A stretch of 64,000 nt of DNA from Roseovarius salinarum (GCF_002834145.1 NZ_PHNT01000001.1:137303-201302), one strand, 5' to 3'; shown: positions 25,384 through 34,486, counted from the stretch's first letter. Numbers and translations: made by a program. Notes: generated from the letters alone by a model not told the origin.

Positions 25384-26655
25384 ATGCAACGCACGCTTCT
25401 GGACAACTGGGCGCTGTTCACCGGCATCCTGATGCTGATGGTGGCCAACGGGCTGATGATGACCCTGCTGACGGTCCGCGGCAACGAGCTTGGGTTTTCA
25501 TCAACCACCATCGGGACGATGCAGGCGGGATACCCGGCCGGCGCGCTGCTGGGCACGCTGCTGGCGCCGCGGCTGATCGCGCAGTCGGGCCACGTGCGGG
25601 CCTTTGCCGCGCTGGCCTCGCTGTGTTCGATCGCGGCCATCGTCCACCTGATGACGGCCGATCCCGTCAGCTGGACCGCGATGCGCGTTCTGGCGGGATT
25701 CTGTTTTCCCGGCCTCTACGTCATCACCGAAAGCTGGCTGAACGGGCAGGCCGAGAACCGCACACGCGGGCAGATCCTGTCGATCTATTTCTTCCTGCAA
25801 TCGGGCGGGCAGGCGCTGGGCGCGGCGATCCTGGGCGTGCCCGAGGCCAGTGGCACCGTGCTGTTCGGCACCGTGTCGATCCTGATCTCGCTGTCCATCG
25901 TACCATTGCTGCTGACGTCGCACGGAGCGCCCGACTACGAGGTGCCCGAACGGATGCCGTTGCGACGGCTGTTCGGGATCTCGCCCATGGCGGTGACCGG
26001 TGCCTTCCTTGGCGGGGGCGCGATGGGCTGCCTGTTCGGCACCGCGCCGCTTTACGGTCTCGCGCTGGGGCTTGAGCGTCCTGCCGTGGCCGGCATCGCC
26101 GTGGCGATGACGCTGGCCGGGGCCGCGGCACAATACCCGGTGGGCTATGTTTCGGACCGGATCGACCGGCGCGGCGCGGTGATGGGGCTGTCGGTGATCG
26201 GCGTGGCGCTGGTGGCGCAGAGCCTGCTTATGGCCGGCGAGGCGGCACTCAGCCTTCGGGTCGGGCTGATGGCGGCGGTCTGCGTGCCCGTCTACTCGGT
26301 TTGCCTCGCGCATGCCAACGACCTGCTGACCCGGGCGCAGGTCGTCTCGGCGGGGGGCGCGATGGCCTTCATGATGAACGCCGGGATCTTCGTGGGCATC
26401 TTCTCCGGCCCGGCCTCCATGGACCTTTTCGGACCGCGGGGGTTCCTGCTGACGATGGCGGCCTTCTTCGGGGCCACGGGGCTCGTGGCGCTCATCCGGC
26501 GCAGCCGTACCGAAGCGCCCGAGGAGACCGGTCAGGCACAGGCCGTGGGTGGCTTCGGCCAGCCGCAGGCCTATTATCTGGCCAACGAGGCCATGGCGGC
26601 GGAGGATCCAACGGCCGACGGTGAGCCGCGAGAAGAAGATTCTTCGAGCGAATGA
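25384..26655 (+). CDS. MFS transporter
   Basis: This 423-residue major facilitator has 12 predicted helices. The ESWLNGQAENRTRGQILSIY segment after TM4 is typical of the MFS branch that includes YcaD-like permeases, and the loop YVSDRIDRRGAVMG matches motif A of the second half. The acidic C-terminal tail (EDPTADGEPREEDSSSE) is cytoplasmic. A much longer upstream extension is open but overlaps mcl1, so the ATG at 25384 is chosen. It precedes dgcN by 113 bp on the same strand and might import its substrate; that is inference. Confidence 0.85.
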   Translation: MQRTLLDNWALFTGILMLMVANGLMMTLLTVRGNELGFSSTTIGTMQAGYPAGALLGTLLAPRLIAQSGHVRAFAALASLCSIAAIVHLMTADPVSWTAMRVLAGFCFPGLYVITESWLNGQAENRTRGQILSIYFFLQSGGQALGAAILGVPEASGTVLFGTVSILISLSIVPLLLTSHGAPDYEVPERMPLRRLFGISPMAVTGAFLGGGAMGCLFGTAPLYGLALGLERPAVAGIAVAMTLAGAAAQYPVGYVSDRIDRRGAVMGLSVIGVALVAQSLLMAGEAALSLRVGLMAAVCVPVYSVCLAHANDLLTRAQVVSAGGAMAFMMNAGIFVGIFSGPASMDLFGPRGFLLTMAAFFGATGLVALIRRSRTEAPEETGQAQAVGGFGQPQAYYLANEAMAAEDPTADGEPREEDSSSE

Positions 26656-26768
26656 GGTGGACGTGCACAATGTTTGCACAAGGAGGGCGATAACGGGATC
26701 ATTCGACATGACATCGCACGAATGACACCGCATAGTGTCGCGCAGCCGCACCCGAGGGAGACCGTTAG

Positions 26769-27770
26769 ATGATACAGACACCCTATCTGCTTTTCCTGGG
26801 CGATGCGCCCGACCAGCTGGCCGCCAAGGTGGCGCAAGGCGTGCGTGACTGGCGTCCCGACAACGCGGTGGGACAGTTCCGGATGGAGGGGTGCGGCGCC
26901 GACCTGGGCCTGCCCGACATGGACCTGGCCGCGGCCAGGGCCGCCGGCGCCAAGACGCTGGTGATCGGAGTCGCCAACCGCGGCGGCGTGATCTCGGCGG
27001 CCTGGAAGAAGGTCCTCGTCGCGGCGCTGGAAGAGGGGTTCGACCTCGCCTCGGGGCTGCACAACCGGCTGCGCGACGAACCCGATCTCTTGGCCGTCGC
27101 CGAGGCGACCGGTCAGGCGCTGCACGACGTGCGCGTGCCCGAGGTCAGCTACCCCATCGCCAACGGCGTCAAGCGCGCGGGCAAGCGCGTTCTGACAGTG
27201 GGCACCGACTGTTCGGTGGGCAAGATGTACACCAGCCTCGCGCTGGACCGCGCGATGCGCGCGCGGGGCATGACATCAACCTTCCGGGCCACCGGCCAGA
27301 CGGGCATACTGGTGACCGGCGACGGCGTGCCCCTGGATGCCGTCGTGGCGGATTTCATGGCCGGATCCGTCGAGTGGCTGACGCCCGAGAACGACGCCGA
27401 CCACTGGGACGTGATCGAGGGGCAGGGCAGCCTGTTCCACGTCTCTTATTCCGGGGTGACGATGGCACTGATGCACGGTGGTCAGCCCGACGCCCTGATT
27501 CTGTGCCACGAACCCACGCGCCCCCACATGCGTGGCCTGCCCGATTACGCCGTGCCCTCGCTGGAGGCGCTGCGCGACCTCGCGCTGCCGGTGGCGCGGA
27601 TCGCGAACCCGGCCTGCGTGGTCGCCGGCGTGGCCGTCAACACCCAGGCCATGGATGAGCAGGCGGCGCGCGATTACCTCGCGAAGCTCGAAGACAGCAT
27701 GGCGCTGCCGGCGACGGACCCCTACCGCTTCGGCGCGGAGGCACTGGCCGAGGCGTTGGGCACGATGTGA
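26769..27770 (+). CDS. dgcN: D-glutamate N-acetyltransferase DgcN (DUF1611 family)
   Basis: This 333-residue DUF1611-family protein has a GTDCSVGKMYTS P-loop-like segment at about 144-155 and a conserved GQTGILVTGDGVPLD region. In marine Proteobacteria, DgcN acetylates D-glutamate to N-acetyl-D-glutamate, which the racemase DgcA converts to the L-form. Here the next gene is that racemase, followed by a D-amino acid aminotransferase, which strongly supports the assignment over a generic DUF1611 call. A GAGGGAG ribosome site precedes the ATG. Confidence 0.85.
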   Translation: MIQTPYLLFLGDAPDQLAAKVAQGVRDWRPDNAVGQFRMEGCGADLGLPDMDLAAARAAGAKTLVIGVANRGGVISAAWKKVLVAALEEGFDLASGLHNRLRDEPDLLAVAEATGQALHDVRVPEVSYPIANGVKRAGKRVLTVGTDCSVGKMYTSLALDRAMRARGMTSTFRATGQTGILVTGDGVPLDAVVADFMAGSVEWLTPENDADHWDVIEGQGSLFHVSYSGVTMALMHGGQPDALILCHEPTRPHMRGLPDYAVPSLEALRDLALPVARIANPACVVAGVAVNTQAMDEQAARDYLAKLEDSMALPATDPYRFGAEALAEALGTM

Positions 27771-27797
27771 CCGGCCGCCCGTGGCGGCTTCGCCGGT

Positions 27798-27836
27798 GGA
27801 TGCCTCCGGCGGGAGTATTTGGGGCAAGATGAAGGG
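27798..27836 (+). repeat. Dispersed family-specific intergenic repeat, copy A
   Basis: The segment contains GGCGGGAGTATTTGG followed by GGCAAGATGAAG, between dgcN and dgcA. Near-identical copies are at 35004-35044 and, inverted, at 48783-48804. I have seen this element in many Rhodobacteraceae genomes. Function unknown. Confidence 0.7.
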
Positions 27837-27845
27837 GATGGTTCC

Positions 27846-28811
27846 GTGCAGATCGAGGTGACGCGCGACACTTTCCGGCTCGCGCAGGTCTTCACCATCA
27901 GCCGCGGCTCGCGCAGCGAGGCGCAGGTCCTGACGGCTCACCTCCGCGACGGCACAGGTTACGGGCGGGGCGAATGCGTGCCCTATGCCCGCTATGGCGA
28001 AACGCGCGACAGCGTGGCCGCCCAGATCGAGGGTCTGCCGGCCGTGTTCGACCGGGCCGCTTTGCAGGATCTGTTGCCCGCCGGCGCGGCCCGCAACGCG
28101 GTGGATTGCGCGTTGTGGGATCTCGAGGCCAAGCGCGCGGGCACCCGCGCGTGGAATATTGCCGGCCTGTCGGCCCCGGGCCCGGAGATCACGGCCTATA
28201 CCCTGTCGCTGGACACGCCCGGGAAAATGCGCGCGCAGGCTGCCGCGAACGCGCATCGCCCGCTGCTCAAGATCAAGCTGGGCACGCCCGACGACATGCC
28301 GCGGCTGGAGGCGGTGCGCGCCGGCGCGCCCGAGGCCCGGATCACCGTGGATGCCAACGAGGGCTGGAGCGCGGAGACCTACGCCGCGCTCGCGCCGCAG
28401 CTTGCACGCCTGGGCGTGGCGCTGGTGGAGCAACCGCTGCCGGCGGGCGAGGACGACCCGCTTGCCGGCATGGACCGGCCCGTGCCCGTCTGCGCCGACG
28501 AATCCTGCCACGACCGGGCCAGCCTGCCAAGCTTGCGCGGCAAGTACGACGTGGTGAACATCAAGCTCGACAAGACGGGCGGGCTGACCGAGGCACTGGC
28601 CCTGCGCGACGCCGCCCGGGCCGAGGGCTTCGGGATCATGGTGGGCTGCATGGTCGGCAGCTCGCTGGCCATGGCGCCCGCCACGCTGGTGGCGCAGGGG
28701 GCGTTGGTCACGGACCTTGACGGCCCGCTGCTTCTGGCCGAAGACCGCGAGAACGCTTTGACATTCGACGCGGCCGGGGTGCACCCGCCCGATGCCGCGC
28801 TCTGGGGGTGA
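27846..28811 (+). CDS. dgcA: N-acetyl-D-glutamate racemase DgcA (enolase superfamily)
   Basis: This 321-residue enolase-superfamily protein belongs to the muconate-lactonising/dipeptide-epimerase subgroup. The catalytic lysine pair is visible as LKIKLG and NIKLDKTGG, and the metal ligands as VDANEG, the E of LVEQPL and CADES. Alone it would be called a dipeptide epimerase; next to dgcN it is best read as the racemase of N-acetyl-D-glutamate. The GTG at 27846 is preferred over an upstream frame that starts inside the dispersed repeat. dat follows after 4 bp. Confidence 0.85.
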   Translation: MQIEVTRDTFRLAQVFTISRGSRSEAQVLTAHLRDGTGYGRGECVPYARYGETRDSVAAQIEGLPAVFDRAALQDLLPAGAARNAVDCALWDLEAKRAGTRAWNIAGLSAPGPEITAYTLSLDTPGKMRAQAAANAHRPLLKIKLGTPDDMPRLEAVRAGAPEARITVDANEGWSAETYAALAPQLARLGVALVEQPLPAGEDDPLAGMDRPVPVCADESCHDRASLPSLRGKYDVVNIKLDKTGGLTEALALRDAARAEGFGIMVGCMVGSSLAMAPATLVAQGALVTDLDGPLLLAEDRENALTFDAAGVHPPDAALWG

Positions 28812-28815
28812 GATC

Positions 28816-29676
28816 ATGCGCACAGTCTACGTGAACGGCGATTACCTGCCCGAGACCGAGGCCAGGGTCTCGATCTTCGACCGCGGTTTCCTAATGGCCG
28901 ACGGGGTCTACGAGGTGACCAGCGTGCTGGGTGGCAAGCTGATCGATTTCGACGGTCACGCCGCGCGGCTCGACCGGTCGCTGCGCGAACTCGACATGCA
29001 GGCGCCGCTCGGCCGCGACGCGTTGCTGGACATTCACCGCGAACTGGTGCGGATCAACGGGATCGACGAGGGCATGGTCTACCTGCAGATCACGCGCGGT
29101 TCGGACGGCGACCGCGATTTCGTCTTTCCCGACCCGGAGACCACGCCGCCCACGGTCGTGCTGTTCACGCAGGCCAAGCCGGGGCTGGCCGACAACCCGG
29201 CGGCGCGCGAGGGCATCAAGGTGGTCGGCATCGACGACCTGCGCTGGGCCCGGCGCGACATCAAGACGGTGCAGCTGCTTTATCCCTCGATGGGCAAGAT
29301 GATGGCCCGGAAGGCCGGCGCCGACGACGCCTGGATGGTCGAGGACGGTTTCGTCACCGAAGGCACGAGCAACAACGCCTACATCGTGAAGGGCGGGCGG
29401 ATCGTGACCCGCGAGCTGTCCAGCGACATCCTGCACGGCATCACCCGCGCCGCCGTCCTTCGGTTCGCCCGCGAGGCGCAGATGGCGGTCGAGGAGCGCC
29501 CCTTCACCCTGGCGGAAGCGCAGGCCGCTGACGAGGCCTTCGTCACCTCCGCCTCGACCTTCGTCACCCCGGTGATCGAGATCGACGGCGTGCCCTTGGG
29601 CGACGGCACGCCGGGGCCCGTGGCCACGCGCCTGCGCGAGATCTACCTCGACGAGAGCTTGAAAACGGCGATATGA
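28816..29676 (+). CDS. dat: D-amino acid aminotransferase
   Basis: This 286-residue class IV PLP enzyme has its Schiff-base Lys at K150 (RRDIKTVQLL), equivalent to Lys145 of Bacillus D-amino acid transaminase. EGTSNNAYIV and the phosphate-binding ITR and TSAST segments are also in place. It swaps amino groups between D-amino acids and 2-oxoglutarate, making D-glutamate, which DgcN and DgcA then turn into N-acetyl-L-glutamate. This gives a route for D-alanine and other peptidoglycan-derived D-amino acids. The start at 28816 follows GGGGTGAG. Confidence 0.9.
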   Translation: MRTVYVNGDYLPETEARVSIFDRGFLMADGVYEVTSVLGGKLIDFDGHAARLDRSLRELDMQAPLGRDALLDIHRELVRINGIDEGMVYLQITRGSDGDRDFVFPDPETTPPTVVLFTQAKPGLADNPAAREGIKVVGIDDLRWARRDIKTVQLLYPSMGKMMARKAGADDAWMVEDGFVTEGTSNNAYIVKGGRIVTRELSSDILHGITRAAVLRFAREAQMAVEERPFTLAEAQAADEAFVTSASTFVTPVIEIDGVPLGDGTPGPVATRLREIYLDESLKTAI

Positions 29677-29696
29677 CGGCTCACGGAAGGCTCGGG

Positions 29697-29767
29697 GTTC
29701 CGCTCTTCTTCTTGCCTGGAAATATCCCGGGGTGAATTGGCCGCAGGCCAAGAGGGGCAGCGCCCCT
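29697..29767. other. Convergent intergenic region with a GC hairpin and degenerate repeat
   Basis: Between dat and the alcohol dehydrogenase lie a sequence resembling an inverted, degenerate copy of the dispersed repeat (CTTCTTGCCTGGAAATATCCC) and an AGGGGC-AGC-GCCCCT hairpin (29753-29767). The hairpin could act as a bidirectional transcript end. Confidence 0.3.
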
Positions 29768-29796
29768 TGCCGGCCCCGGCTGCGGGTGCGCCGCCC

Positions 29797-30780
29797 TCAG
29801 GGCACCAGGACCGCCGCCCCCTGAAGCCGGCCGTGGCGCAGGTCCTCGAGCGCTTCGTTGGCCCGCTCCAGCGGGTAGGGCACGGTTTCCGTGTGAACAC
29901 CCGCCTGCGCGGCCAGCGGAAAGAAGGCGGCGCCGTCCGCGCGGGTCAGGTTGGCGACCGAGCGGATCTCGCGCTCTTCCCATAGGTCGGCATAGGGAAA
30001 GCCGGGGATGTCGCTCATGTGGATGCCGCCGCAAACGACACGCCCGCCCTTGCGTACCGCCTTGAGCGCCCTGGGGACCAGCCGGCCCACGGGGGCGAAG
30101 ATGATCGCCGCATCCAGTTCCCCGGGCGGGGCGTCGGATTCGCCGCCGGCCCAGTCCGCGCCGAGGCGGCGGGCGAAGTCCTGCGCCGGGGTGTCGCCAT
30201 CGCGCGTCACCGCCAGAACCCGCCGGCCCTGCCAGACGGCGAGCTGGCACAGGATGTGCGCCGCCGCGCCGAAACCGTAGAGGCCCAGCACGGCCGGGTC
30301 GCCGCTCAGCGACAGGCTGCGGTAGCCGATCAGCCCCGCGCAGAGCAGCGGGGCAAGTGCCACCGGATCGGACCGGGCCGGCAGCGGAAAGGTGAAATCG
30401 GTGTGGGCAAGGCAATACTCGGCGTAACCGCCGTCGAAGGTGTAGCCGGTGAACAGCGGCGCGTCGCACAGGTTCTCGCGTCCCATGCCGCAATAGGGGC
30501 AGGCGCCGCAGGCATGGCCCAGCCACGGCACGCCGACGCGCGTGCCCGTTTCGAAGCCGCTCGCGCCGGGGCCGGCGGCCTCGATCCGGCCGACGATCTC
30601 GTGGCCGGGCACCAGGGGCAGCTTTGGCGCGTCGAGATCGCCGTCGAGAACGTGCAGGTCCGTCCGGCACACGCCGCACGCCTCCACCCGGATCAGCACC
30701 TGACCTGCGCCCGGCTCCGGTTTCGGCATCTCCGTCAGTTCGAGGGGCTGCCCCGGCTTCCCCAGCACCATCGCGCGCAT
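29797..30780 (-). CDS. Zinc-dependent alcohol dehydrogenase
   Basis: This 327-residue medium-chain dehydrogenase has its catalytic zinc ligands in CGVCRTDLH (Cys) and GHE (His), and its structural zinc site in CGACPYCGMGRENLC (four Cys). The Rossmann motif GLYGFGAAAH is a slightly altered GxGxxG. The sequence resembles the AdhA-like group that accepts aldehydes and alcohols with NAD(P). The ATG at 30780 follows GGAGGG; an upstream open extension to 31068 overlaps DUF1244 and is not used. Substrate not deducible. Confidence 0.9.
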   Translation of the reverse strand: MRAMVLGKPGQPLELTEMPKPEPGAGQVLIRVEACGVCRTDLHVLDGDLDAPKLPLVPGHEIVGRIEAAGPGASGFETGTRVGVPWLGHACGACPYCGMGRENLCDAPLFTGYTFDGGYAEYCLAHTDFTFPLPARSDPVALAPLLCAGLIGYRSLSLSGDPAVLGLYGFGAAAHILCQLAVWQGRRVLAVTRDGDTPAQDFARRLGADWAGGESDAPPGELDAAIIFAPVGRLVPRALKAVRKGGRVVCGGIHMSDIPGFPYADLWEEREIRSVANLTRADGAAFFPLAAQAGVHTETVPYPLERANEALEDLRHGRLQGAAVLVP

Positions 30781-30878
30781 GTTCGGCCCTCCTTGCCGCG
30801 GCACGGACCCTATCACGCCCGCCATTCGGCGCGGTCGAGTCGAGTCAAGGTTGCGCTTTCCATCGGCGCCGCGTGCGC

Positions 30879-31193
30879 TCAGCCGTCCTTGCCGACGTTC
30901 TGGGCGAATGCAGTCTTGAAGGCGTCCTGCTTCTCCGCGGAGGCCTCGGTCTGGTGCTCGGCCTTCCACTGCTCGTAGGGCATGCCGTAGAAGATCTCGC
31001 GCGCTTCCTCCTTGCCCATCTCGATGCCGCGTTCGTTCGCGGCCTCCTGATACCAGCGTGACAGGCAATTGCGGCAGAACCCGGCGAGGTTCATCATGTC
31101 GATGTTCTGCACGTCGGTGCGCTTTTCCATCAGGTGCTCGCGCAGGCGGCGAAAGGCTGCCGCCTCCAGTTCGATGCGGGTCTGGTCGTCCAT
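30879..31193 (-). CDS. DUF1244 family protein
   Basis: This 104-residue protein carries the conserved core of DUF1244: KRTDVQNIDMMNLAGFCRNC and then LSRWYQEAA, with a GMPYEQWKAEHQ segment. Members are small, helical and of unknown function; the FCRNC pair of Cys might bind metal or form a redox pair. It sits 20 bp downstream of the tautomerase-like gene on the same strand, so the three genes from here to 32309 form a likely operon. Confidence 0.85.
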   Translation of the reverse strand: MDDQTRIELEAAAFRRLREHLMEKRTDVQNIDMMNLAGFCRNCLSRWYQEAANERGIEMGKEEAREIFYGMPYEQWKAEHQTEASAEKQDAFKTAFAQNVGKDG

Positions 31194-31213
31194 CGGGTGC
31201 CCTCCTCTTCGGG

Positions 31214-31555
31214 TTACAACATGCGCTTGAGGTATGGTGGGTTCAAGTCGTCCAGCCGCACGGTCAGGCTGCCCACCTCGGGCATGGCGGCTTCGAGTTC
31301 GTCGAGGATCATCCGGGCCATCGTCTCGCGCACCGCCTGCTCCCGCCCGGGCAGCAGCAGGAGCGTGGCGTGGGCGAAGCTCTGGGGGTCCACGCCCAGC
31401 CGGTATTCCGTGCAGGCGATTGTGCGAACGCGCACGCTCGCCGGGTCCCCGACCGAGGGGTGGGCGACCAGCATGTCGAACAGGCGCTCGCAGAGCCCCT
31501 GCAGGTCGTGGGTGGCCTTCAACTCGGCGGAATGTTCGATCACCAGATGGGGCAT
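31214..31555 (-). CDS. 5-carboxymethyl-2-hydroxymuconate isomerase-like tautomerase
   Basis: This 113-residue protein of the CHMI/HpaF family is in the tautomerase superfamily. The conserved Pro2 (MPHLVIEHS), exposed after Met removal, would be the catalytic base. Other homoprotocatechuate-degradation genes are not nearby, so the physiological substrate may differ. It is 13 bp downstream of the N-formylglutamate amidohydrolase gene. Confidence 0.82.
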   Translation of the reverse strand: MPHLVIEHSAELKATHDLQGLCERLFDMLVAHPSVGDPASVRVRTIACTEYRLGVDPQSFAHATLLLLPGREQAVRETMARMILDELEAAMPEVGSLTVRLDDLNPPYLKRML

Positions 31556-31568
31556 TTCGGTTCCTTTC

Positions 31569-32309
31569 TCACAGGCCCGCGGTTTCGGCGGCCTCTGTCA
31601 GCAACGGCGCCAGGCGCGCGGCCCAGGCCGCCTGCGCCTCGGCGGTGCCAATCAGATCGTTGCGGAGTTCCAGTAACACGTTGGGCCGCTCGTGCGCGAT
31701 GGCGTGGCGGGCGATGGCATCGCCGGGCAGGTGGCCGCCGTAGGGTTCGTTGACCCCGACGCAAAGCCCCGGCTCGTCGCGCAACCGCGCCACCAGCGGC
31801 CGCGCGAGCCGGGTATCGGCCGCGTGAAGGATGCCGATGTGCCACGGCCGCGGCGGGCGGCCGCGCAGTTGCCGGGTGAAACTGTGCACGGAGACGATGA
31901 TGGTATCGGTGCGCCGCGCCGCGAGTTCGGCCAGCGCGGTATGATAGGGGCGATAACACCGGTTCAGGCGGCGTTCGCGGTCTTCCGGGCCGGCACGGCG
32001 GTTGGCCGGGATGATCGTGCCGTCGTAGAGTTTCATGACCAGCGTCGGATCGTCCTCGCCGCGGTTGGGGTCGATCACCAGCCGCGAGAAATTCGTGAGG
32101 ATCGCCGGCCCGTCAAGCGCGAGGGCCAGCGCCCGGGCCACGCCCGCGGCGCCGGGATCGTAGGCGATGTGACGGTCCATTTCGCCCGGCGGCAGGCCGA
32201 GGTCGCCGCCGTTGACGAAGGGCGGCACCGTGTTGGTCGCGTGATCGCAGGTCACGAGCCAGCGCGACGGGCGCGCCGCCCCGTCGATCTCGAAGGGTTG
32301 ATAGGTCAT
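31569..32309 (-). CDS. N-formylglutamate amidohydrolase family protein
   Basis: This 246-residue protein of the FGase family has conserved CDHATNTVP near residue 22, AYDPGAAG, SRLVIDPNR and VSVHSFTR, which hold the metal-binding His, Glu and Arg residues. The classical role is N-formyl-L-glutamate to glutamate plus formate at the end of histidine degradation, but no hut genes are in the window. Stand-alone members may act on other N-acyl amino acids. The start at 32309 begins the conserved region. Confidence 0.85.
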   Translation of the reverse strand: MTYQPFEIDGAARPSRWLVTCDHATNTVPPFVNGGDLGLPPGEMDRHIAYDPGAAGVARALALALDGPAILTNFSRLVIDPNRGEDDPTLVMKLYDGTIIPANRRAGPEDRERRLNRCYRPYHTALAELAARRTDTIIVSVHSFTRQLRGRPPRPWHIGILHAADTRLARPLVARLRDEPGLCVGVNEPYGGHLPGDAIARHAIAHERPNVLLELRNDLIGTAEAQAAWAARLAPLLTEAAETAGL

Positions 32310-32454
32310 CGGGGTGTCGTTTATTTCGTTTCGCAACTCCTAGGACAGTTGCCCCGCGATGTGAATTGCGCGATAAGGCGCGGGGACGATGTTAGCGTTA
32401 ACCTGACGCCCGCCGCCCGAGACGACAGAGCCATGAACCGGAAAGGACAGACGC

Positions 32455-33900
32455 ATGCGACGCCACCGGAACGTCAAGATCGTGGCCACGCTGGGCCCTG
32501 CGTCGGAGGATCACGCCACGATCCGCGCGCTGCACGAGGCCGGGGCGGACGTGTTCCGGCTCAACATGAGCCACGGCAGCCACGAGTCGATTCGCGAGAA
32601 GCACCGCATTATCCGCGAGGTCGAGGCCGAGCTTGAAAGCCCCATCGGCATCCTTGCCGACCTGCAGGGCCCGAAACTCCGGGTTGGCAGCTTCGCCAAC
32701 GGCGAGGAGGAGTTGCAGGAGGGGGCGATCTTCCGGCTTGACCTGGATTCCGCCGCGGGCGACGCGCGGCGCGTCTGCCTGCCGCACCCGGAAATCTTCG
32801 AGGCGCTCGAGCCGGGCGCCACGCTGCTGGTCAATGATGGCAAGATCCGGCTGACCGTGCGCGATTGCGGTGCGGAATTCGCCGATTGCGAGGTCGTCAC
32901 CGGCGGCACCGTGTCCGATCGCAAGGGGGTCAACGTGCCCGACGTGGTGCTGCCGCTGGCGGCGCTGTCCGACAAGGACCGCGGGGACCTGGAATTCGCC
33001 TGCACCCTCGGCGTGGACTGGCTGGCGCTGAGCTTCGTTCAGCGCGCGCGGGACGTCGAAGAGGCCCGCGCCCTGTGCGACGGGCGCGCCGCGATCCTGT
33101 CGAAGATCGAGAAACCCGCGGCGGTGGATGCCTTCGAGGAGATCCTGGAGGCGTCCGACGGGATCATGGTGGCGCGCGGCGACCTCGGTGTCGAGCTGCC
33201 CGTCCAGAACGTGCCGCCCATCCAGAAGCGTCTGGTGCGCAAGTGCCGCTCGGTCGCCAAGCCGGTGATCGTGGCCACGCAGATGCTCGAATCGATGATC
33301 GAGAGCCCGATGCCCACCCGCGCCGAAGTCTCCGACGTGGCCACGGCCATCTACGAGGGCGCCGACGCGATCATGCTGTCGGCCGAATCGGCGGCCGGCG
33401 AGTATCCGGTCGAGGCCGTGCGGACGATGGACAACGTCGCCGTCGAGGTCGAGAACGACCCGACCTACACCGAGATCATCGAGGCCTCGCGCCGCGCGCA
33501 ACGCACCACGGTCGCGGACGGGATCGTGGCCGCCGCACGCGAGATCGCCGAGACGACGGACATCAAGGTGATCTGTTGCTACACGCAGTCGGGCACCACG
33601 GCGCTGCTGACCGCCCGCGAACGCCCGCGTGTGCCGATCATCGCGATGACCTCGCTGCGCGGCACGGCCCGGCGGCTGGCGCTGTCGTGGGGTGTGAACT
33701 GCGTGATGACGGGCGAACTGGAGCGCTTCAAGATGGCGGTCATTAACGCCGCCCGCGCGGCCCGGGCCCAGGGGTACGCCGACGAGATGGACCAGATCGT
33801 CGTGACAGCCGGCGTTCCCTTCAACGTTCCGGGGACGACCAACATCCTGCGCGTGGCCCCGTGCCAGGAAAGTTTGATCTATTCGACCGATCCGGGCTAG
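32455..33900 (+). CDS. pyk: Pyruvate kinase
   Basis: This 481-residue enzyme transfers phosphate from PEP to ADP. The N-terminal VKIVATLGPAS, the FRLNMSHGSHE and DRKGVNVPDVVLPL motifs, the active-site SKIEKP lysine loop, MVARGDLGVELP and the AIMLSAESAAG segment are all present. Domain order is A-B-A-C as usual. Start follows GGAAAGGAC. It appears to be a single gene with a small membrane-protein gene 42 bp after. Confidence 0.97.
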   Translation: MRRHRNVKIVATLGPASEDHATIRALHEAGADVFRLNMSHGSHESIREKHRIIREVEAELESPIGILADLQGPKLRVGSFANGEEELQEGAIFRLDLDSAAGDARRVCLPHPEIFEALEPGATLLVNDGKIRLTVRDCGAEFADCEVVTGGTVSDRKGVNVPDVVLPLAALSDKDRGDLEFACTLGVDWLALSFVQRARDVEEARALCDGRAAILSKIEKPAAVDAFEEILEASDGIMVARGDLGVELPVQNVPPIQKRLVRKCRSVAKPVIVATQMLESMIESPMPTRAEVSDVATAIYEGADAIMLSAESAAGEYPVEAVRTMDNVAVEVENDPTYTEIIEASRRAQRTTVADGIVAAAREIAETTDIKVICCYTQSGTTALLTARERPRVPIIAMTSLRGTARRLALSWGVNCVMTGELERFKMAVINAARAARAQGYADEMDQIVVTAGVPFNVPGTTNILRVAPCQESLIYSTDPG

Positions 33901-33942
33901 GCTCCGGCGAGGGGCGGCACCACCGTCCGGGGAGGAGCTGGC

Positions 33943-34167
33943 ATGAATACCGATCTCGCGCTTGTCGTCGGCGTCGTCCTCGCCATTCTCTCCGTCCCGG
34001 CCATGGTTTCGGCGCTGTCCGACGCGCGTGCGCCGCGCGCCGCCGCCATTACCGTGATGATCGCCGGCGCCATGATCGTCTGGGCCGTCACGCAGAAACC
34101 TGGCGGCTACGCGGTCGCCGAAGTGCCCGACGTTTTCGTGCGCGTGCTCGCGCCGCTGTTCCGTTAG
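33943..34167 (+). CDS. Small membrane protein of unknown function
   Basis: This 74-residue protein has two hydrophobic helices (residues about 4-24 and 32-52) and a short C-terminal part. A very good GGGGAGGAG ribosome site precedes the ATG. It is placed between pyk and rpmI, on the same strand. I recognise no family; small proteins of this kind are commonly conserved in Rhodobacteraceae. Confidence 0.6.
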   Translation: MNTDLALVVGVVLAILSVPAMVSALSDARAPRAAAITVMIAGAMIVWAVTQKPGGYAVAEVPDVFVRVLAPLFR

Positions 34168-34175
34168 ATCCAGAT

Positions 34176-34217
34176 CGCCCCTTGTCAAGCAGGGGCGGGG
34201 CGCGTATACGGCGCCCC
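34176..34217. promoter_or_regulatory. Two consecutive GC hairpins upstream of rpmI
   Basis: CGCCCC/GGGGCG (34176-34197, 10-nt loop) is followed at once by GGGGCGC/GCGCCCC (34197-34217, 7-nt loop GTATACG), about 70 bp before rpmI. The hairpins could end the upstream transcript, or be part of an L20-responsive leader, since rpmI-rplT operons are often autoregulated by L20. No T-run is present. Confidence 0.4.
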
Positions 34218-34285
34218 TGTTCGCGGGACCGGCCCGAAGCGGCATGCCGAGTCGCGCGCGAAAACGATCCGGAAAGGAGACGGAA

Positions 34286-34486
34286 ATGCCCAAGATGAAG
34301 ACCAAGTCGAGCTGCAAGAAGCGGTTCAAGGTGTCGGCCAACGGCCGCGTGATCACCGCGCAGGCGGGCAAGCGCCACGGCATGATCAAGCGCACCAACA
34401 AGTTCATCCGCAACGCGCGTGGCACGACCACGCTGTCGCCGGCCGACGAGAAGATCGTCAAGCCGATGATGCCCTATTCGCGCTGA
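34286..34486 (+). CDS. rpmI: 50S ribosomal protein L35
   Basis: This 66-residue basic protein has the L35 signature [16 protein letters not shown] at its N terminus and [12 protein letters not shown] later. The ATG at 34286 follows AAAGGAGA. rplT follows after 14 bp, the conserved L35-L20 pair. infC is not adjacent. Confidence 0.97.
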   Translation: MPKMKTKSSCKKRFKVSANGRVITAQAGKRHGMIKRTNKFIRNARGTTTLSPADEKIVKPMMPYSR

